From an uncultured Anaerolineae bacterium (GTDB lineage Bacteria > Chloroflexota > Anaerolineae > Promineifilales > Promineifilaceae), in contig CAJQMR010000039.1 of the NCBI GenBank assembly GCA_905479495.1, positions 1-64,000 of the forward strand: a stretch of 64,000 nucleotides of DNA, written 5' to 3'. The notes beneath the pieces are model-generated. The model made no database searches. It had not been told where the DNA came from and worked only from the letters and a program-made list of their open reading frames with translations. A program made the translations under genes and the position numbers. Each line of letters begins with the position of its first letter. The stretch's first letter is position 1. Below are positions 25,401 to 33,580 of this stretch, piece by piece.

Positions 25401-26522
25401 GTCAAGGTGTCCGGCGGCAGCGCCAACCTCGGCTTCGACGTTGTGATGAAGATCCACGGTGCCGGTGCGTTTGTTGACACTTACGCCCGGTCGGCCCTGG
25501 TGCCGCATCCCGAAGGGATCGATGCTGAGCTGACGCCCAACACCTACCAAATAGACGATGGCGTCGTTGACGGCACTATCAACGCCGTCAGCCTGAGTTC
25601 CACCAGCGTGTCCAGTTCGGCGGCGACGACACCTGTTGGCGAAGCTGTGACCTTTACGGCTATCGTTGACGTCAAGGCTGTTGAGCACGGCCTGGCCACG
25701 GGCAAGGTAAGCTTCTACGATGGTGAGATGCTGCTGGGCGAGGGCGTGGTGAATTACGTCAGCGGCCAGTTTGTGGCTGAGTTCAGTACAGATGCTTTGA
25801 GTGTTGGTGGGCATACGGTAACGGCCGTTTACAGCGGCGACGATGCTTACGTGGCCAGTTTGGACGAGTTGACACACGAAGTACTCGCACACATCAATTA
25901 CTTGCCGGTCGTGGTGAATGATAGTTACAGTACAATTGCTGGTACAGAACTCTCCATTGCCGCACCTGGTGTGCTGGCTAATGACACGGATATGGATGGC
26001 GATGCACTAACGGCCGTTGAAGTCACGGATCCGGCACACGGGATGCTCACGCTCAACGGTGACGGTTCGTTTGTCTACACGCCGGATGCCGGTTATGTTG
26101 GCTCAGACAGCTTCACCTATCTGGCTAATGACGGTACGGCTAACAGCAACACGGCGTCAGTATCTATTGGGGTCAACTTCGCCTTCACTGGCTTCTTTTC
26201 ACCAGTAGATAACCTGCCGACAATAAATCGGGCCAAAGCGGGATCGTCCATCCCCATCAAGTTTAGTCTAGATGGGGACCAGGGTCTCAATATCCTTGCT
26301 GCTGGATATCCAACCTCAGTACAGGTAACTTGCGACAACAATGTACCTACCGACAATATTGAGGAGCTTACCGTGTCTAAAAGTGGACTCAGTTACGATG
26401 CAAACAGCGACCAGTATATCTATGTGTGGAAGACAACAAAGAAATGGTCCGGTACCTGCCGCCAGTTCAAACTGCGTTTGACAGACGGAACTGAGTACGT
26501 AGCTCTGTTCAGATTTAGATAA
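19437..26522 (+). CDS. Giant secreted protein 1: BNR propeller, LamG, PKD, Ig-like, PxKF
   Basis: The 2361-residue protein has AAGGAG nine bases before its ATG and a signal peptide (LKLALLSILILSAITLPSSA). Residues about 55-898 form a sortilin/BNR-type propeller with repeats such as VWKTTN and TTDGGTTW. Two inserted modules resemble FCCH-like beta domains (about 305-392 and 495-540). Ig/PKD-like modules follow (908-1120), then two LamG/concanavalin domains (1183-1415 and 1418-1588), PKD domains (1652-1852, with WGDGSS), a beta-rich segment (1855-2045), a Big_3-type Ig domain (2049-2152), a Big_9 cadherin-like domain (2155-2245) and a C-terminal PxKF domain (GFFSPVDN, KAGSSIPIKFSL). It is probably an extracellular adhesin or carbohydrate-binding scaffold; no catalytic domain is evident. 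ACGGCCGT is present at both ends and nearly absent between. Confidence 0.88.
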   Translation: MHNLEYKNFRSGRNGRFLKLALLSILILSAITLPSSAAPAEVPNQLPAAQEQLGPAWVFQGPAPQLGGPAQDLANIAEPDEPVSGAVAAIAASPTDPDLVYIGAANGGVWKTTNATDPYPTWTPLTDQLQSQSIGMDALALDPLDTTDQTVLVGTGRDSAYARRGDDLVGLYYTTDGGTTWTITTDSQLSAARITGVAARGNTLLAASENGLYRSTTGPLGTWTEISGTGILPDARAASIEADPHDTNVLYVTFIGASGGLFRTDDLGATWTNITGNIDVISSDTDTFDVAVYNDGSTNVVTALLNGTQVTNAQVSSATEISTTVTITTTAAHGFEVGQSVTTAGVSVTGYNGTYTIASVPTDSTFTYQAAAGLANATGGTATTSEMANVAFRSVNGGAYTTLDVPFVFKDAHGKFGIVADKTNPDLVYISGGYTLVGSDPFLASTYRLDASQPSDSQLTHLYSPVSSETIGGDMTATQTYAWVRRGKVDFPPATPFDITIDSEQLRVTNVAEHSWYYTFTVVRGVNGTTAAAHTIYTPVPAPKAYGAPHVDINNLAVDANGSLLMGAHGGISNLPNPADPSSTANLWLSKNGNLGVSEMHDVAYDHVTGTLIGANQDNAVVYQSAPGNLTWSVGPGYSGDGGDVAVADIGDGQSVRYGANQSLNGFQRQVYDDANNLVSKTYLSTSVITDKQFTTPIAVNAVDPHRLLIGGSDNLYESLNMGDTINKIATVGVYNRDIAYGGRRNGIDNPDVFYVVDSAHNLHTRTTANGTVVTKSLPSGLWYVRDIVINSEDWMNVFATDQDDVFASTDGGDTWTDITGNLLSISSTEIQTIEFVEGPSPYIVVGTRSGVFASNLGALGNWVELGTDLPDVLVFELDYDAVDDVLAAGTLGRGAWLLPDASKAVAPVGVPPVLALSGATAIDEGSTQTYTFTVNDPGDSFTVDSLTVSAGGELVSDSLVTTATGGSFQVAFPDGPASANVSLQVLDSTGELSNLETIAVTVNNIKPSVAILGAPTSGSPGTTVNLSSSVTDPSSTDTTAGFTYYWLVQKYVDGVFVGNFASGDAADFSYTPDVIGKYNVFFRAQDQDGLWSNWAFKPINAASPDLTTDALTVTVPEGATAANLGTYAHHGPAPLTLNASIGTLTQAQTQPTTSLNVLGYWQLGEGDPSVTPGDYSATVINDAPEAYWRLNETTGSVAADSANGHDGTYNGNLVLGQPGPVPPEFPGLAVSNVAPVFDGSGDYVQINNAIPFGSAYSIELLFKADYNQLSGENVPFSAFTGGDHGIFLQITNHQLRFAHRAVLSDLGGESVLYDFPTDSGDPFYNTFHHVVAVKEEGTDGMKLFLDGRLVGTATPTGPTSFPDLDILLGRLLPSEGVRDFAGTLDEVAVYNQALTAADVQRHYDAANPPTLGNDASGLNPALDLTREGSPSYEAVDGSFGSVLAMSFNGSTDGYTRTSPVSTATDNFGIEAWIKPGSTASPQVIAYNGNGTFDGFGLLVYDGTLQGQYGGITKIDTGVAATPGVWRHVALVKDNGVTQIYVDGSLVYNTAISGPNLATTGFAIGRSPEVAATYLTGSVDDVRVFTFAPGTFDPQDLGINETLSGTWSWMYDTDDGPAEGQTVTITATTSVSGDVSGDETSIPFTLVVDNVAPSATLGNSGPVSENSSSTVSFSDQFDPSTADTTAGFRYAYDFDNDGVFEVGDGTYAGSSTNDSETVLASYLADGPGTRTVHGRILDKDGGYTDTTTTITINNVAPTASISGSADGLVNQMVSFLLEGDDSPADQAAGFTYDIDWGDGSSDTVDPVAGTGDAIARHAYAATGSYTVQVTATDKDGATSAVPATTSIQINPADASNLETIVASAPFVELAVSDDAALQDAVAAINAMAAPTEPKAITLILDNGPYSGMTLSPPENIILNLAGNDTKDVEGTLISNTSGPAATITSGEVFLQGDRLATSADAPAVLVTGGHLTLDQSEVEETGGFLNVAVKVSGGSANLGFDVVMKIHGAGAFVDTYARSALVPHPEGIDAELTPNTYQIDDGVVDGTINAVSLSSTSVSSSAATTPVGEAVTFTAIVDVKAVEHGLATGKVSFYDGEMLLGEGVVNYVSGQFVAEFSTDALSVGGHTVTAVYSGDDAYVASLDELTHEVLAHINYLPVVVNDSYSTIAGTELSIAAPGVLANDTDMDGDALTAVEVTDPAHGMLTLNGDGSFVYTPDAGYVGSDSFTYLANDGTANSNTASVSIGVNFAFTGFFSPVDNLPTINRAKAGSSIPIKFSLDGDQGLNILAAGYPTSVQVTCDNNVPTDNIEELTVSKSGLSYDANSDQYIYVWKTTKKWSGTCRQFKLRLTDGTEYVALFRFR

Positions 26523-26573
26523 CCAGCTGTGTTCTTACTTTAGCGTTGTGCAAGTATAAGTCATGACGTAAGG

Positions 26574-26616
26574 CTCCAGGGTGGAACAGAATCCTATTCC
26601 ACCCTGGAGTTTTTAT
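26574..26616 (+). terminator. Rho-independent terminator of giant gene 1
   Basis: A perfect 13-bp stem, CTCCAGGGTGGAA (26574-26586) with TTCCACCCTGGAG (26597-26609), has a 10-base loop and is followed by TTTTTATTT. It lies about 50 bases after the stop codon. Confidence 0.95.
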
Positions 26617-26715
26617 TTGTAAATTACATTGCTGCTTCAAGTGAGATCGTCTCTCACTTTTCACTCCCCAGCCTCCCCTTGTGAGAATCCCCATTCCGAG
26701 GGAAAATACTTGCCC

Positions 26716-27663
26716 ATGAAAGAAATTCAAAGCTTTGCCCAAACGCTGGTTGATAATGTGGAAAAGGTCATCATTGGCAAACGGCCGTCTCTAGAGCTGC
26801 TCGTCGTCTCCATCCTGTGTGAAGGACACACGCTGCTGGAAGATGTGCCCGGAGTGGGCAAGACGATGCTGGCGCGCGCCTTTGCCCTCAGTTTGGGCAT
26901 CCAGTTTAAGCGGCTGCAATGCACCCCGGACCTGCTGCCCAACGACGTGACCGGCGTTTCTATTTTCGACCAGCAAAAGCAGGGCTTTACTTTTGTGCCC
27001 GGTCCCGTTTTCAGCAATGTTTTGCTGGCCGATGAGATCAACCGGGCCACGCCCAGCACCCAGTCGGCGCTGCTAGAGGCGATGGGCGAGCGGCAGGTGA
27101 CGGTGGACGGGGTGACGCATGAGTTGGAACGGCCGTTTTTTGTCATGGCCACCCAAAATCCTGTCGAATACGAAGGCACTTTTCCCCTGCCCGAAGCCCA
27201 GCTGGATCGCTTCTTCATGAAGCTGAGCCTGGGTTACCTGGACGAAGCCACCGAGAGCCAGATGCTGCTCAATTTGGGTGGGGCACATCCCATCGAAAGC
27301 TTAACCCAGGTGGTGGATGGCAACGACCTGCCCCGGTTGGCACGGCAAGTGTGGGACGTACACGTCGATGAAACCGTGCGCGACTACATCATTCGGCTGG
27401 TGTTTGCCACCCGGCGGCACAAAGACCTCATTTTGGGGGCCAGCCCGCGCGGCAGCCATGCCCTCTACCGGGGCATTCAAGCCTACGCCGCCCTGCAAGG
27501 CCGCGACTTCACCCTGCCCGACGACGTGAAAAAGTTGGCCCCTGCTATTCTTTCTCACCGCTGCCTGCTTCATCCCGAAAGTGCCCTACGCGGCCACACC
27601 CACGTCGGCATCTTGAAAGAGATTATGGAAGCCACGCCGCTGGATATTGGTGAACTTGAATAA
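26716..27663 (+). CDS. MoxR-family AAA+ ATPase
   Basis: Starting at ATG 26716 gives 315 residues; a longer frame back to 26629 reads into the spacer. Walker A is EDVPGVGKT, followed by LQCTPDLLPNDVTG, Walker B LLADEINRA, and FVMATQNPVEYEGTFPLPEAQLDRF with sensor 1, all typical of MoxR. These are chaperone-like ATPases that activate partner proteins, usually with a DUF58/VWA partner. The next genes encode DUF58 and DUF4129 proteins, the common arrangement. A palindromic element separates it from the DUF58 gene. Confidence 0.95.
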   Translation: MKEIQSFAQTLVDNVEKVIIGKRPSLELLVVSILCEGHTLLEDVPGVGKTMLARAFALSLGIQFKRLQCTPDLLPNDVTGVSIFDQQKQGFTFVPGPVFSNVLLADEINRATPSTQSALLEAMGERQVTVDGVTHELERPFFVMATQNPVEYEGTFPLPEAQLDRFFMKLSLGYLDEATESQMLLNLGGAHPIESLTQVVDGNDLPRLARQVWDVHVDETVRDYIIRLVFATRRHKDLILGASPRGSHALYRGIQAYAALQGRDFTLPDDVKKLAPAILSHRCLLHPESALRGHTHVGILKEIMEATPLDIGELE

Positions 27664-27672
27664 ATAGAGATT

Positions 27673-27724
27673 GGAGACTGGAGATCGGAGATTTTGGTTA
27701 CGCAATCTCCAATCTCCAATCTCC
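27673..27724. repeat. GGAGATT palindromic element in the MoxR-DUF58 gap
   Basis: An arm of GGAGATT-type words at 27673-27693 pairs with AATCTCC words at 27704-27724, with about two mismatches and a ten-base loop. The same sequence type lies inside the glycosyltransferase gene at about 57698-57780. Confidence 0.8.
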
Positions 27725-27731
27725 CATAAAA

Positions 27732-29015
27732 ATGGGAAATTTTTCCGCTTTAATCCTCATCCTTTTGCTGCTCGCATTTTACCTGCGGGTTGACTTCATT
27801 TTTTACGTCATTTACGTCAGCGTGGGCATTTACGCCTGGGGACGCTGGCTCCTGCCCCGTACCATCAAAAACTTACACAGCAAACGCCATTACGACAGCC
27901 ACGCCTTTTGGGGCGAACTGGTGCCTGTAACTATCCAACTAACCAACAAGGGACGCCTGCCCATTCCCTGGATTCAGGTGCAGGAGAGTGTGGCTATCCA
28001 GCTTAAAACGGGTGAACCGCTGCACCAGGTAGTGTCTCTTGGACGAGGCGAAACAACCGAATTCAACTACAAAATCATCGCCCGCCGCCGGGGGTATTAC
28101 CAGCTTGGCCCACTGCGGCTCACCACCGGCGATCTATTTGGTATCCATCCTGAACTGGTGGCCTTTTTGCCCGCCGATTACCTCACCATCTACCCACGCC
28201 TGACACCGCTGACCCAGTTGGGCTTGCCTTCCCGCCTGCCGTTTGGCACCATCGCCAGCCACCAGCGGCTGTTTGAAGACCCCGCCCGCCCGATGGGCAT
28301 CCGCGACTTCCGCTCTGGAGACACGATTCGGCAGATTAACTGGAAGGCCAGCGCCCATACCCGCCAGCTGATGGTCAAGACGTTCCAACCAGCCATTTCG
28401 TTGGAAACGGCCGTTCTCCTCAACCTGCACACTGGCGACTACACCTTTGGCAACCGGAAGGACCTGGCCGAATGGGCCATCGAAGTGGCGGCCTCGCTGG
28501 CGGCCCATCTGGTGAATCAGCGGCAAGGCGTCGGCCTTATCACCAACGGGATTGACCCGCTGGCCAGCCAGCAGCATGGCTTCGATGAAGCCACCGGACG
28601 GCTGCTGCGCCCCAGCCACGAACTCATCCAGGCTAACCCCAAAGCGTTTATCCCGGCTGCTATTCCGCCGCGAAACGGCCGTCCCCATCTCATCAAAATT
28701 CTGGAGCGACTGGCCCGCATCGAGGCCGAAGAAACGGTTTCTTTTGCGGAATGGGCCAGCACCGCCTGCCTGCACTTGAATTGGGGCGTCACCATTTTGG
28801 CCATCACCGCCAACGGCAGTGAATCCGTCTGCCAAAGCCTGCACCGGCTGGTGCGCGCCGGATTTAATCCCATCCTCATCGCCATCGAGCCAGTGTACGA
28901 TTTTGGCCTGGTGCGGCAGCGTGCCCGACAGCTGGGTTTTACGGCCTACAACGTCCATACCCCGCGCGATTTAGACCGCTGGCGACGGCCGTACAACGTG
29001 GGGGCCATCCCATGA
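27732..29015 (+). CDS. DUF58 domain protein
   Basis: The 427-residue protein starts with one or two membrane helices (residues about 5-35). An outer beta-rich region follows, and then the DUF58 core GIRDFRSGDTIRQINWKASA around residue 195, which is diagnostic. The VWA-like domain following it is common in these proteins and fits a MoxR substrate role. It overlaps the next gene by four bases (ATGA). There is no strong RBS, because the start codon lies directly after the palindromic element. Confidence 0.92.
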   Translation: MGNFSALILILLLLAFYLRVDFIFYVIYVSVGIYAWGRWLLPRTIKNLHSKRHYDSHAFWGELVPVTIQLTNKGRLPIPWIQVQESVAIQLKTGEPLHQVVSLGRGETTEFNYKIIARRRGYYQLGPLRLTTGDLFGIHPELVAFLPADYLTIYPRLTPLTQLGLPSRLPFGTIASHQRLFEDPARPMGIRDFRSGDTIRQINWKASAHTRQLMVKTFQPAISLETAVLLNLHTGDYTFGNRKDLAEWAIEVAASLAAHLVNQRQGVGLITNGIDPLASQQHGFDEATGRLLRPSHELIQANPKAFIPAAIPPRNGRPHLIKILERLARIEAEETVSFAEWASTACLHLNWGVTILAITANGSESVCQSLHRLVRAGFNPILIAIEPVYDFGLVRQRARQLGFTAYNVHTPRDLDRWRRPYNVGAIP

Positions 29016-30721
29016 GCCTGAAGGCTGCCGAGAAAAAACAAGACGATTCCAGCAAAGAAGCTTTCCTCTCCATTGATGATCCCCGGCTGGCCTTCATCAC
29101 CAACAAATGGTCCCGCACCATCGTGCAGCCGCTGCTCATCAGCGTACTCATCACCGCTTTGCTCTCTGCCGTCCTTGTCTTTGCCGAACTTGTAACGGAT
29201 ATGGTTTGGCTGCCGTTCAGCTTCTTTCTTTTTTTTGTCTGCCTGGAAGGCTGTTACACAACACTCTGGCTGCAACAGCCGGAGCGGCGACTGCTGAACC
29301 ACACCGCCTACCGCGCTGCTGAACTGCTGCTGCTGGCCCTGCTGCTCCGCACTTTTGCCTGGACCTTCACCAGTAGCTGGCCCAACCTGGCTGACATCCC
29401 GGAACTGCTGCGCCTGCCGCAAACTGTCTTTTTGGACGCCCCCTTTATTTTCATTGGCATCTTGACACTAATCGGCTGGGACAGAACCACCCGGCTGAGT
29501 GAAACGTTTACTAAATTGTCCATCGATCAGGCCGAAGTGTATTACTATTCGAAGCCAGTTAGCCAGCGCGATTCCAGCGACAAACCGGTGCGCACCAATC
29601 GGGGCGAAATCGTGTTCGCGTTTTTCCGGCAATGGATTAGTGGCGCACTCATTTTGGCGCTTTTAACCTCACTGAGTAATTTTGACGTGGTTGAAATTTA
29701 TCGCGGCAGTAGTCTGGCACTGGCGCGGCTGGGTTTGCGGCCAGAGCTGCTTCTGTTTTTGCTGCTTTACTTTTTGGCTGGATTTACGCTTCTAAGCCAG
29801 GCGCAGCTGGCGGCCATGAACGCCCGCTGGCTCATCAACGGCGTCACGCGCCGGGGCCGGGTGGAACGCAGCTGGCACCGCTACACGATTTGGCTTTTGG
29901 GGGGGATTGCCCTGCTGGCTGCTTTTTTGCCCCTGGGCTCGACGTTTGCCATCGGCAATCTTTTGCAAACAATTTTTATGGTGATCAGTGCGGTCGCTTC
30001 ATTTATCGTGTCGCTATTTTCCACCCTGCTGGCTATTCTGTTGTCTCTCTTTACTGGCAATCCGGCCCCAGAAACGGCCGAACCGCTCATCCAACCCACG
30101 CTGCCCCCCATCCCTACGCCCACCGCCACACCCATTCCGTCCGCCTTACCACCGCAAACAGTGGACACGGGCCTCATCGTCAGTTCGCTTTTTTGGGCGG
30201 TGGCTATTGTGATGAGCATTACGGCCGTTAGCTTTTTCTTGCGGGAACGGGGGGTTAAGGTAAATACGGCCGTCTTCCAACGGCTCTGGCAAATGATTCG
30301 ACAATGGCTGCAATTTACCTGGCGTGAAGCAGGCCATCAAATGCGGGATTTGCAACAGGCAGTGCGCACGCGCTTACAGCGAGAACCAAAAGAAAATGAA
30401 GAAAACAAGCCACCCTGGCGCTTCATTCGCCTCAATGCCCTCTCACCACGCGAGCAAATCCGCTACTTTTACCTTTCCACTGTTAAACGGGCCGCCGACA
30501 AGGGCGTGCCTCGTCAACAGGCAGAAACGCCGCTGGAGTTTGCCCGCGACCTAAAAGAAAGCTGGCCGGATGCCGAAGAAGATGTCGATATTTTGACCGA
30601 TGCGTTTTTAGAAGCGCGCTACGGCCGTTCCCCCATCGAAAAAGAAGATGTGAACCCCGTTAAAAAAAGATGGCGTCAGGTGAAATCCAGCCTGCGCCGC
30701 CGCTCAGAATCGTCTCACTAA
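29012..30721 (+). CDS. Multi-pass membrane protein with C-terminal DUF4129
   Basis: The 569-residue protein has several membrane helices in the first ~340 residues (for example VQPLLISVLITALLSAVLVF). A Pro/Thr-rich outer linker follows, then another helix (LIVSSLFWAVAIVMSITAVSFFL). The cytoplasmic end is DUF4129-like: REQIRYFYLSTVKRAADKG, ETPLEFARDL and DAFLEARYG. In related operons a DUF4129 domain is fused to a transglutaminase; none is present here. With MoxR and DUF58 it forms a likely membrane-associated assembly or stress module. Confidence 0.85.
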   Translation: MSLKAAEKKQDDSSKEAFLSIDDPRLAFITNKWSRTIVQPLLISVLITALLSAVLVFAELVTDMVWLPFSFFLFFVCLEGCYTTLWLQQPERRLLNHTAYRAAELLLLALLLRTFAWTFTSSWPNLADIPELLRLPQTVFLDAPFIFIGILTLIGWDRTTRLSETFTKLSIDQAEVYYYSKPVSQRDSSDKPVRTNRGEIVFAFFRQWISGALILALLTSLSNFDVVEIYRGSSLALARLGLRPELLLFLLLYFLAGFTLLSQAQLAAMNARWLINGVTRRGRVERSWHRYTIWLLGGIALLAAFLPLGSTFAIGNLLQTIFMVISAVASFIVSLFSTLLAILLSLFTGNPAPETAEPLIQPTLPPIPTPTATPIPSALPPQTVDTGLIVSSLFWAVAIVMSITAVSFFLRERGVKVNTAVFQRLWQMIRQWLQFTWREAGHQMRDLQQAVRTRLQREPKENEENKPPWRFIRLNALSPREQIRYFYLSTVKRAADKGVPRQQAETPLEFARDLKESWPDAEEDVDILTDAFLEARYGRSPIEKEDVNPVKKRWRQVKSSLRRRSESSH

Positions 30722-30793
30722 GTTGGCCTCATTGCCTACTTCATGATAAAAAAGCACGTTTTGATTATTGCCCATTACAATTCTTACGATTCT

Positions 30794-30847
30794 ACCTGAT
30801 GCGTAAACTGTGATGCGTGACAAAAAGTTACGTTTCACGCATCAGGT
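30794..30847. terminator. Hairpin between the DUF4129 and ftcD genes
   Basis: ACCTGATGCGT (30794-30804) pairs perfectly with ACGCATCAGGT (30837-30847). A nested alternative stem joins TGATGCGTGA (30811-30820) with TCACGCATCA (30835-30844). Two alternative pairings could mean a terminator or an attenuator, but a T-tract is weak. The ~185-bp gap holds nothing else recognisable. Confidence 0.5.
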
Positions 30848-30907
30848 TTCACTTTTTCTCTGCACCTCTACATCTCAGCGTTAAGTTTTTTAGGAGATTA
30901 TTTGACC

Positions 30908-32425
30908 ATGCAGCAGCTTGTCGAATGCGTACCAAATTTTAGCGAAGGCCGCGATGCGGCCGTTTATAATGAAATTGCCGACGCGATTCGTTCCGTACGA
31001 ACCGTCAATGTATTGGACGTCAGCGCCGATCCAGACCATAATCGCACCGTGGTGACCTTTATAGGCAAACCGGCCGATGTGGAAGAAGCCGCCTTTCGTG
31101 GCATCAGCAAAGCAGCTGAACGCATCAATTTAGATTACCACGAAGGCGAACATCCCCGCATTGGGGCCACGGATGTTTGCCCATTTATTCCCATTCGCGG
31201 CGTGACAATTGAAGAATGTGTGGCGATGGCCAACCGTCTGGCCCAGCGCGTGGGTGAAGAGCTGGGCATTGCTGTATATCTGTACGGCAACGCCGCCACC
31301 AGCCCCGAGCGAGAGAAACTGTCTAATATTCGCAAAGGCCAGTACGAATTGTGGAAGGCCGAGGTAGAAACCAACCCGGCGCGTCAGCCCGATTTTGGCC
31401 CAGCCAAAGCCCAAACATGGGGGGCAACGGTTATTGGGGTACGGCCGTTTCTCATCGCCTACAACCTTTATCTCAGCACCAATGATGTGGAAATTGCGGA
31501 CAAAATCTCAAAGGCCATTCGCTTCTCCAGCGGCGGGCTGCGCTACGTGCAGGCCAAAGGATTCCTGGTTGAAGGGCAGGCGCAGGTAAGCATGAACCTG
31601 ACGAACTTTGAGAAAACGGCCGTTTACCGTGTGCAAGAAATGGTCCGTCGCGAAGCTGTTCATTACGGTCTCACTATCACCAAAGCCGAGCTGGTGGGCA
31701 TGATTCCCCAAAAAGCCCTCATGGACAGCGCCAAATATTATTTGCAGCTGGATGATCTGGCTGACGAGCAGATATTGGAATATCGTTTGCACCAGGAGCA
31801 AGACGACGAGGACCCCACCCCCTATCCCTTTTTGGAAGCGGTGGCCTCGAACCGGCCCACTCCGGGCGGCGGCTCCGTGGCTGCGTTAGCCGGGGCACTG
31901 GCAGCCAGTTTAGCCCACATGGTGGCTGGACTCACCATCGATCGCAAAAAATATGCCGAGGTGCAGGAAGCGGTTACGGCCGTTCAGGAAGAAGCCGCCG
32001 CCTTGTGCCAACAGCTCACCGATGCCATTAACGAAGATGCCGCCGCCTTTGATGCCGTCATGGCTGCTTTTCGCAGCAAAGACCTGCCGGAACATGAAAA
32101 GGAAGCCCAAATACAGCAAGCTACCATTGGCGCAGGTGAAGTGCCGCTGCACGTAGCACGCCTGAGCTATCGGGCGGCACAGCTGGCCGCTGAGCTGGCC
32201 AAAGTGGGCAACATCAACGCCGTTACAGACGCCACGGCCGGGGTATTGCTGGCTCATGCAGCAGTGGAAACGGCCGCTCTCAACGTCAAGATCAACGCCA
32301 CCAACATCGCAAACAAGCAGTTGGCAGCCAGCTGGCAAGAAGAACTGTCTACGCTGCAACAGGACACGGCCGATTTGGTGCAGGCCATTAAAGTTGTTGC
32401 CCAGGAACGTGGGGGCTTTGCATGA
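30908..32425 (+). CDS. ftcD: Bifunctional glutamate formimidoyltransferase / formimidoyl-THF cyclodeaminase
   Basis: About 505 residues from ATG 30908; an in-frame TTG at 30902 is closer to the GGAG and is an alternative start. Residues 1-300 are the formimidoyltransferase (ECVPNFSEGRD, DHNRTVVTF, HPRIGATDVCPFIP). The C-terminal ~190 residues are the cyclodeaminase (NRPTPGGGSVAALAGALAASLAHMV, then a helical bundle). Together they transfer the formimino group from formiminoglutamate to tetrahydrofolate and release ammonia, the last step of histidine degradation. The fusion matches vertebrate FTCD. No hut genes are nearby. It overlaps the M23 gene as ATGA. Confidence 0.93.
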   Translation: MQQLVECVPNFSEGRDAAVYNEIADAIRSVRTVNVLDVSADPDHNRTVVTFIGKPADVEEAAFRGISKAAERINLDYHEGEHPRIGATDVCPFIPIRGVTIEECVAMANRLAQRVGEELGIAVYLYGNAATSPEREKLSNIRKGQYELWKAEVETNPARQPDFGPAKAQTWGATVIGVRPFLIAYNLYLSTNDVEIADKISKAIRFSSGGLRYVQAKGFLVEGQAQVSMNLTNFEKTAVYRVQEMVRREAVHYGLTITKAELVGMIPQKALMDSAKYYLQLDDLADEQILEYRLHQEQDDEDPTPYPFLEAVASNRPTPGGGSVAALAGALAASLAHMVAGLTIDRKKYAEVQEAVTAVQEEAAALCQQLTDAINEDAAAFDAVMAAFRSKDLPEHEKEAQIQQATIGAGEVPLHVARLSYRAAQLAAELAKVGNINAVTDATAGVLLAHAAVETAALNVKINATNIANKQLAASWQEELSTLQQDTADLVQAIKVVAQERGGFA

Positions 32426-33573
32426 GTTTATTTGGGAATGGCGCACCACGCACCTTGATTAGCTGGGCAGCACTCATCATTGTTTTATTGCTCGGCGGCT
32501 GCCAGCCAACTGTGGCGGAATCCAGCCCTGCCCAGCAGTTGGCTGCGGCCGTGGATCTTGCACCGACGCCAACCTTGCAGCCCGCCCTGGCCCAACCGGT
32601 GGTGGAATACAGCGAACCGCCGCCAGCAGCCGAGATGCCTTCGTTTTCTTTGGCCCGGCCAGAAGATGAGGCTGAGATTGTGGTGCAAGAGGAGAATGTG
32701 GTGACGGTAACGGCCGTTCCCAGCCCAACCCCCACCCAAATTCTGCCCACCGCCACACCCACGCCACCCAATCTGCGCTTCACCTCCCCCAACGAACATT
32801 ACTGGTTCTGGCGCCCCGTCCATGAAGGGCAAACCAACTGGACCGACAAGGTGTACCCTTACGGCGGCACGCGTGGCGGCACCTTGCAACCGCATCATGG
32901 TGTAGAATTTTACGTCCCGGAAGGCACCCAAATATTGGCCGTCGCGGACGGCACGGTCGTCTACGCCGGCAGCGACAGCCAACAAGTTTTTGGTCCCCAA
33001 CCTAATTTCTACGGCAATCTCGTCGTCATCGAGCACGACACCCGGCTGGATGGGCAGCCCGTCTACACACTTTACGGCCATTTGTCTGAGCCACAGGTGG
33101 TAGAAGGACAGCATGTGCTGATGCAGCAACAAATTGCCTTGTCCGGCGCAACTGGCGTGGCCGAAGGGCCTCATCTCCATTTTGAAGTACGTGTGGGGGA
33201 AAACAATTACAACAGCACCCGCAACCCACGCCTCTGGCTCTACCCCTTCCCAGATCGCGGCACGGTGGTTGGTCGCGTCGTAACCTCGTCTGGAGAAGTA
33301 TGGCATGAACTGGTCGTGTCGCTCACTTCGAGTGATGGTATTAACCTGGGGCACACCACCACCACCTACGCCGCTAGTAATGTCAACAGCGATCCGCTCT
33401 GGAACGAAACGTTTGCTTTTGATGATGTTGGGGGTGGCAGCTACAAAGCTGTGGTGCAAATTGGCGAGGAGCGCGTCACCGAGGAAATTGTGGTGCAGCC
33501 CTACCAAACCACCTTCGTAGAAATTGTCATCGATCCGCCACCGCCCACACCTACATCTACCTCTGAACCGTAA
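32422..33573 (+). CDS. M23-family peptidase-like lipoprotein
   Basis: The 383-residue protein has a lipoprotein signal with lipobox LGGC (Cys27) and then a Pro/Thr-rich linker. An M23/LytM domain follows at about residues 150-275. It shows HHGVEFYVPEGT, VADGTVVYAG, YGHLS and PHLHFEV. The zinc motif HxxxD is HHGVE here, with Glu where Asp is usual, so activity is uncertain though Glu can bind zinc. The C-terminal ~100 residues resemble an Ig-like beta domain followed by a Pro/Thr tail. It probably trims peptidoglycan or acts as an activator at the cell surface. It is co-transcribed with ftcD and convergent with the SARP regulator. Confidence 0.85.
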   Translation: MSLFGNGAPRTLISWAALIIVLLLGGCQPTVAESSPAQQLAAAVDLAPTPTLQPALAQPVVEYSEPPPAAEMPSFSLARPEDEAEIVVQEENVVTVTAVPSPTPTQILPTATPTPPNLRFTSPNEHYWFWRPVHEGQTNWTDKVYPYGGTRGGTLQPHHGVEFYVPEGTQILAVADGTVVYAGSDSQQVFGPQPNFYGNLVVIEHDTRLDGQPVYTLYGHLSEPQVVEGQHVLMQQQIALSGATGVAEGPHLHFEVRVGENNYNSTRNPRLWLYPFPDRGTVVGRVVTSSGEVWHELVVSLTSSDGINLGHTTTTYAASNVNSDPLWNETFAFDDVGGGSYKAVVQIGEERVTEEIVVQPYQTTFVEIVIDPPPPTPTSTSEP

Positions 33574-33580
33574 CCACAAT

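Noticed and set aside
28134-28958. Long minus-strand frame of 274 codons opposite the DUF58 gene
   Set aside because: It is a composition-driven shadow; the plus-strand DUF58 protein has clear family motifs.
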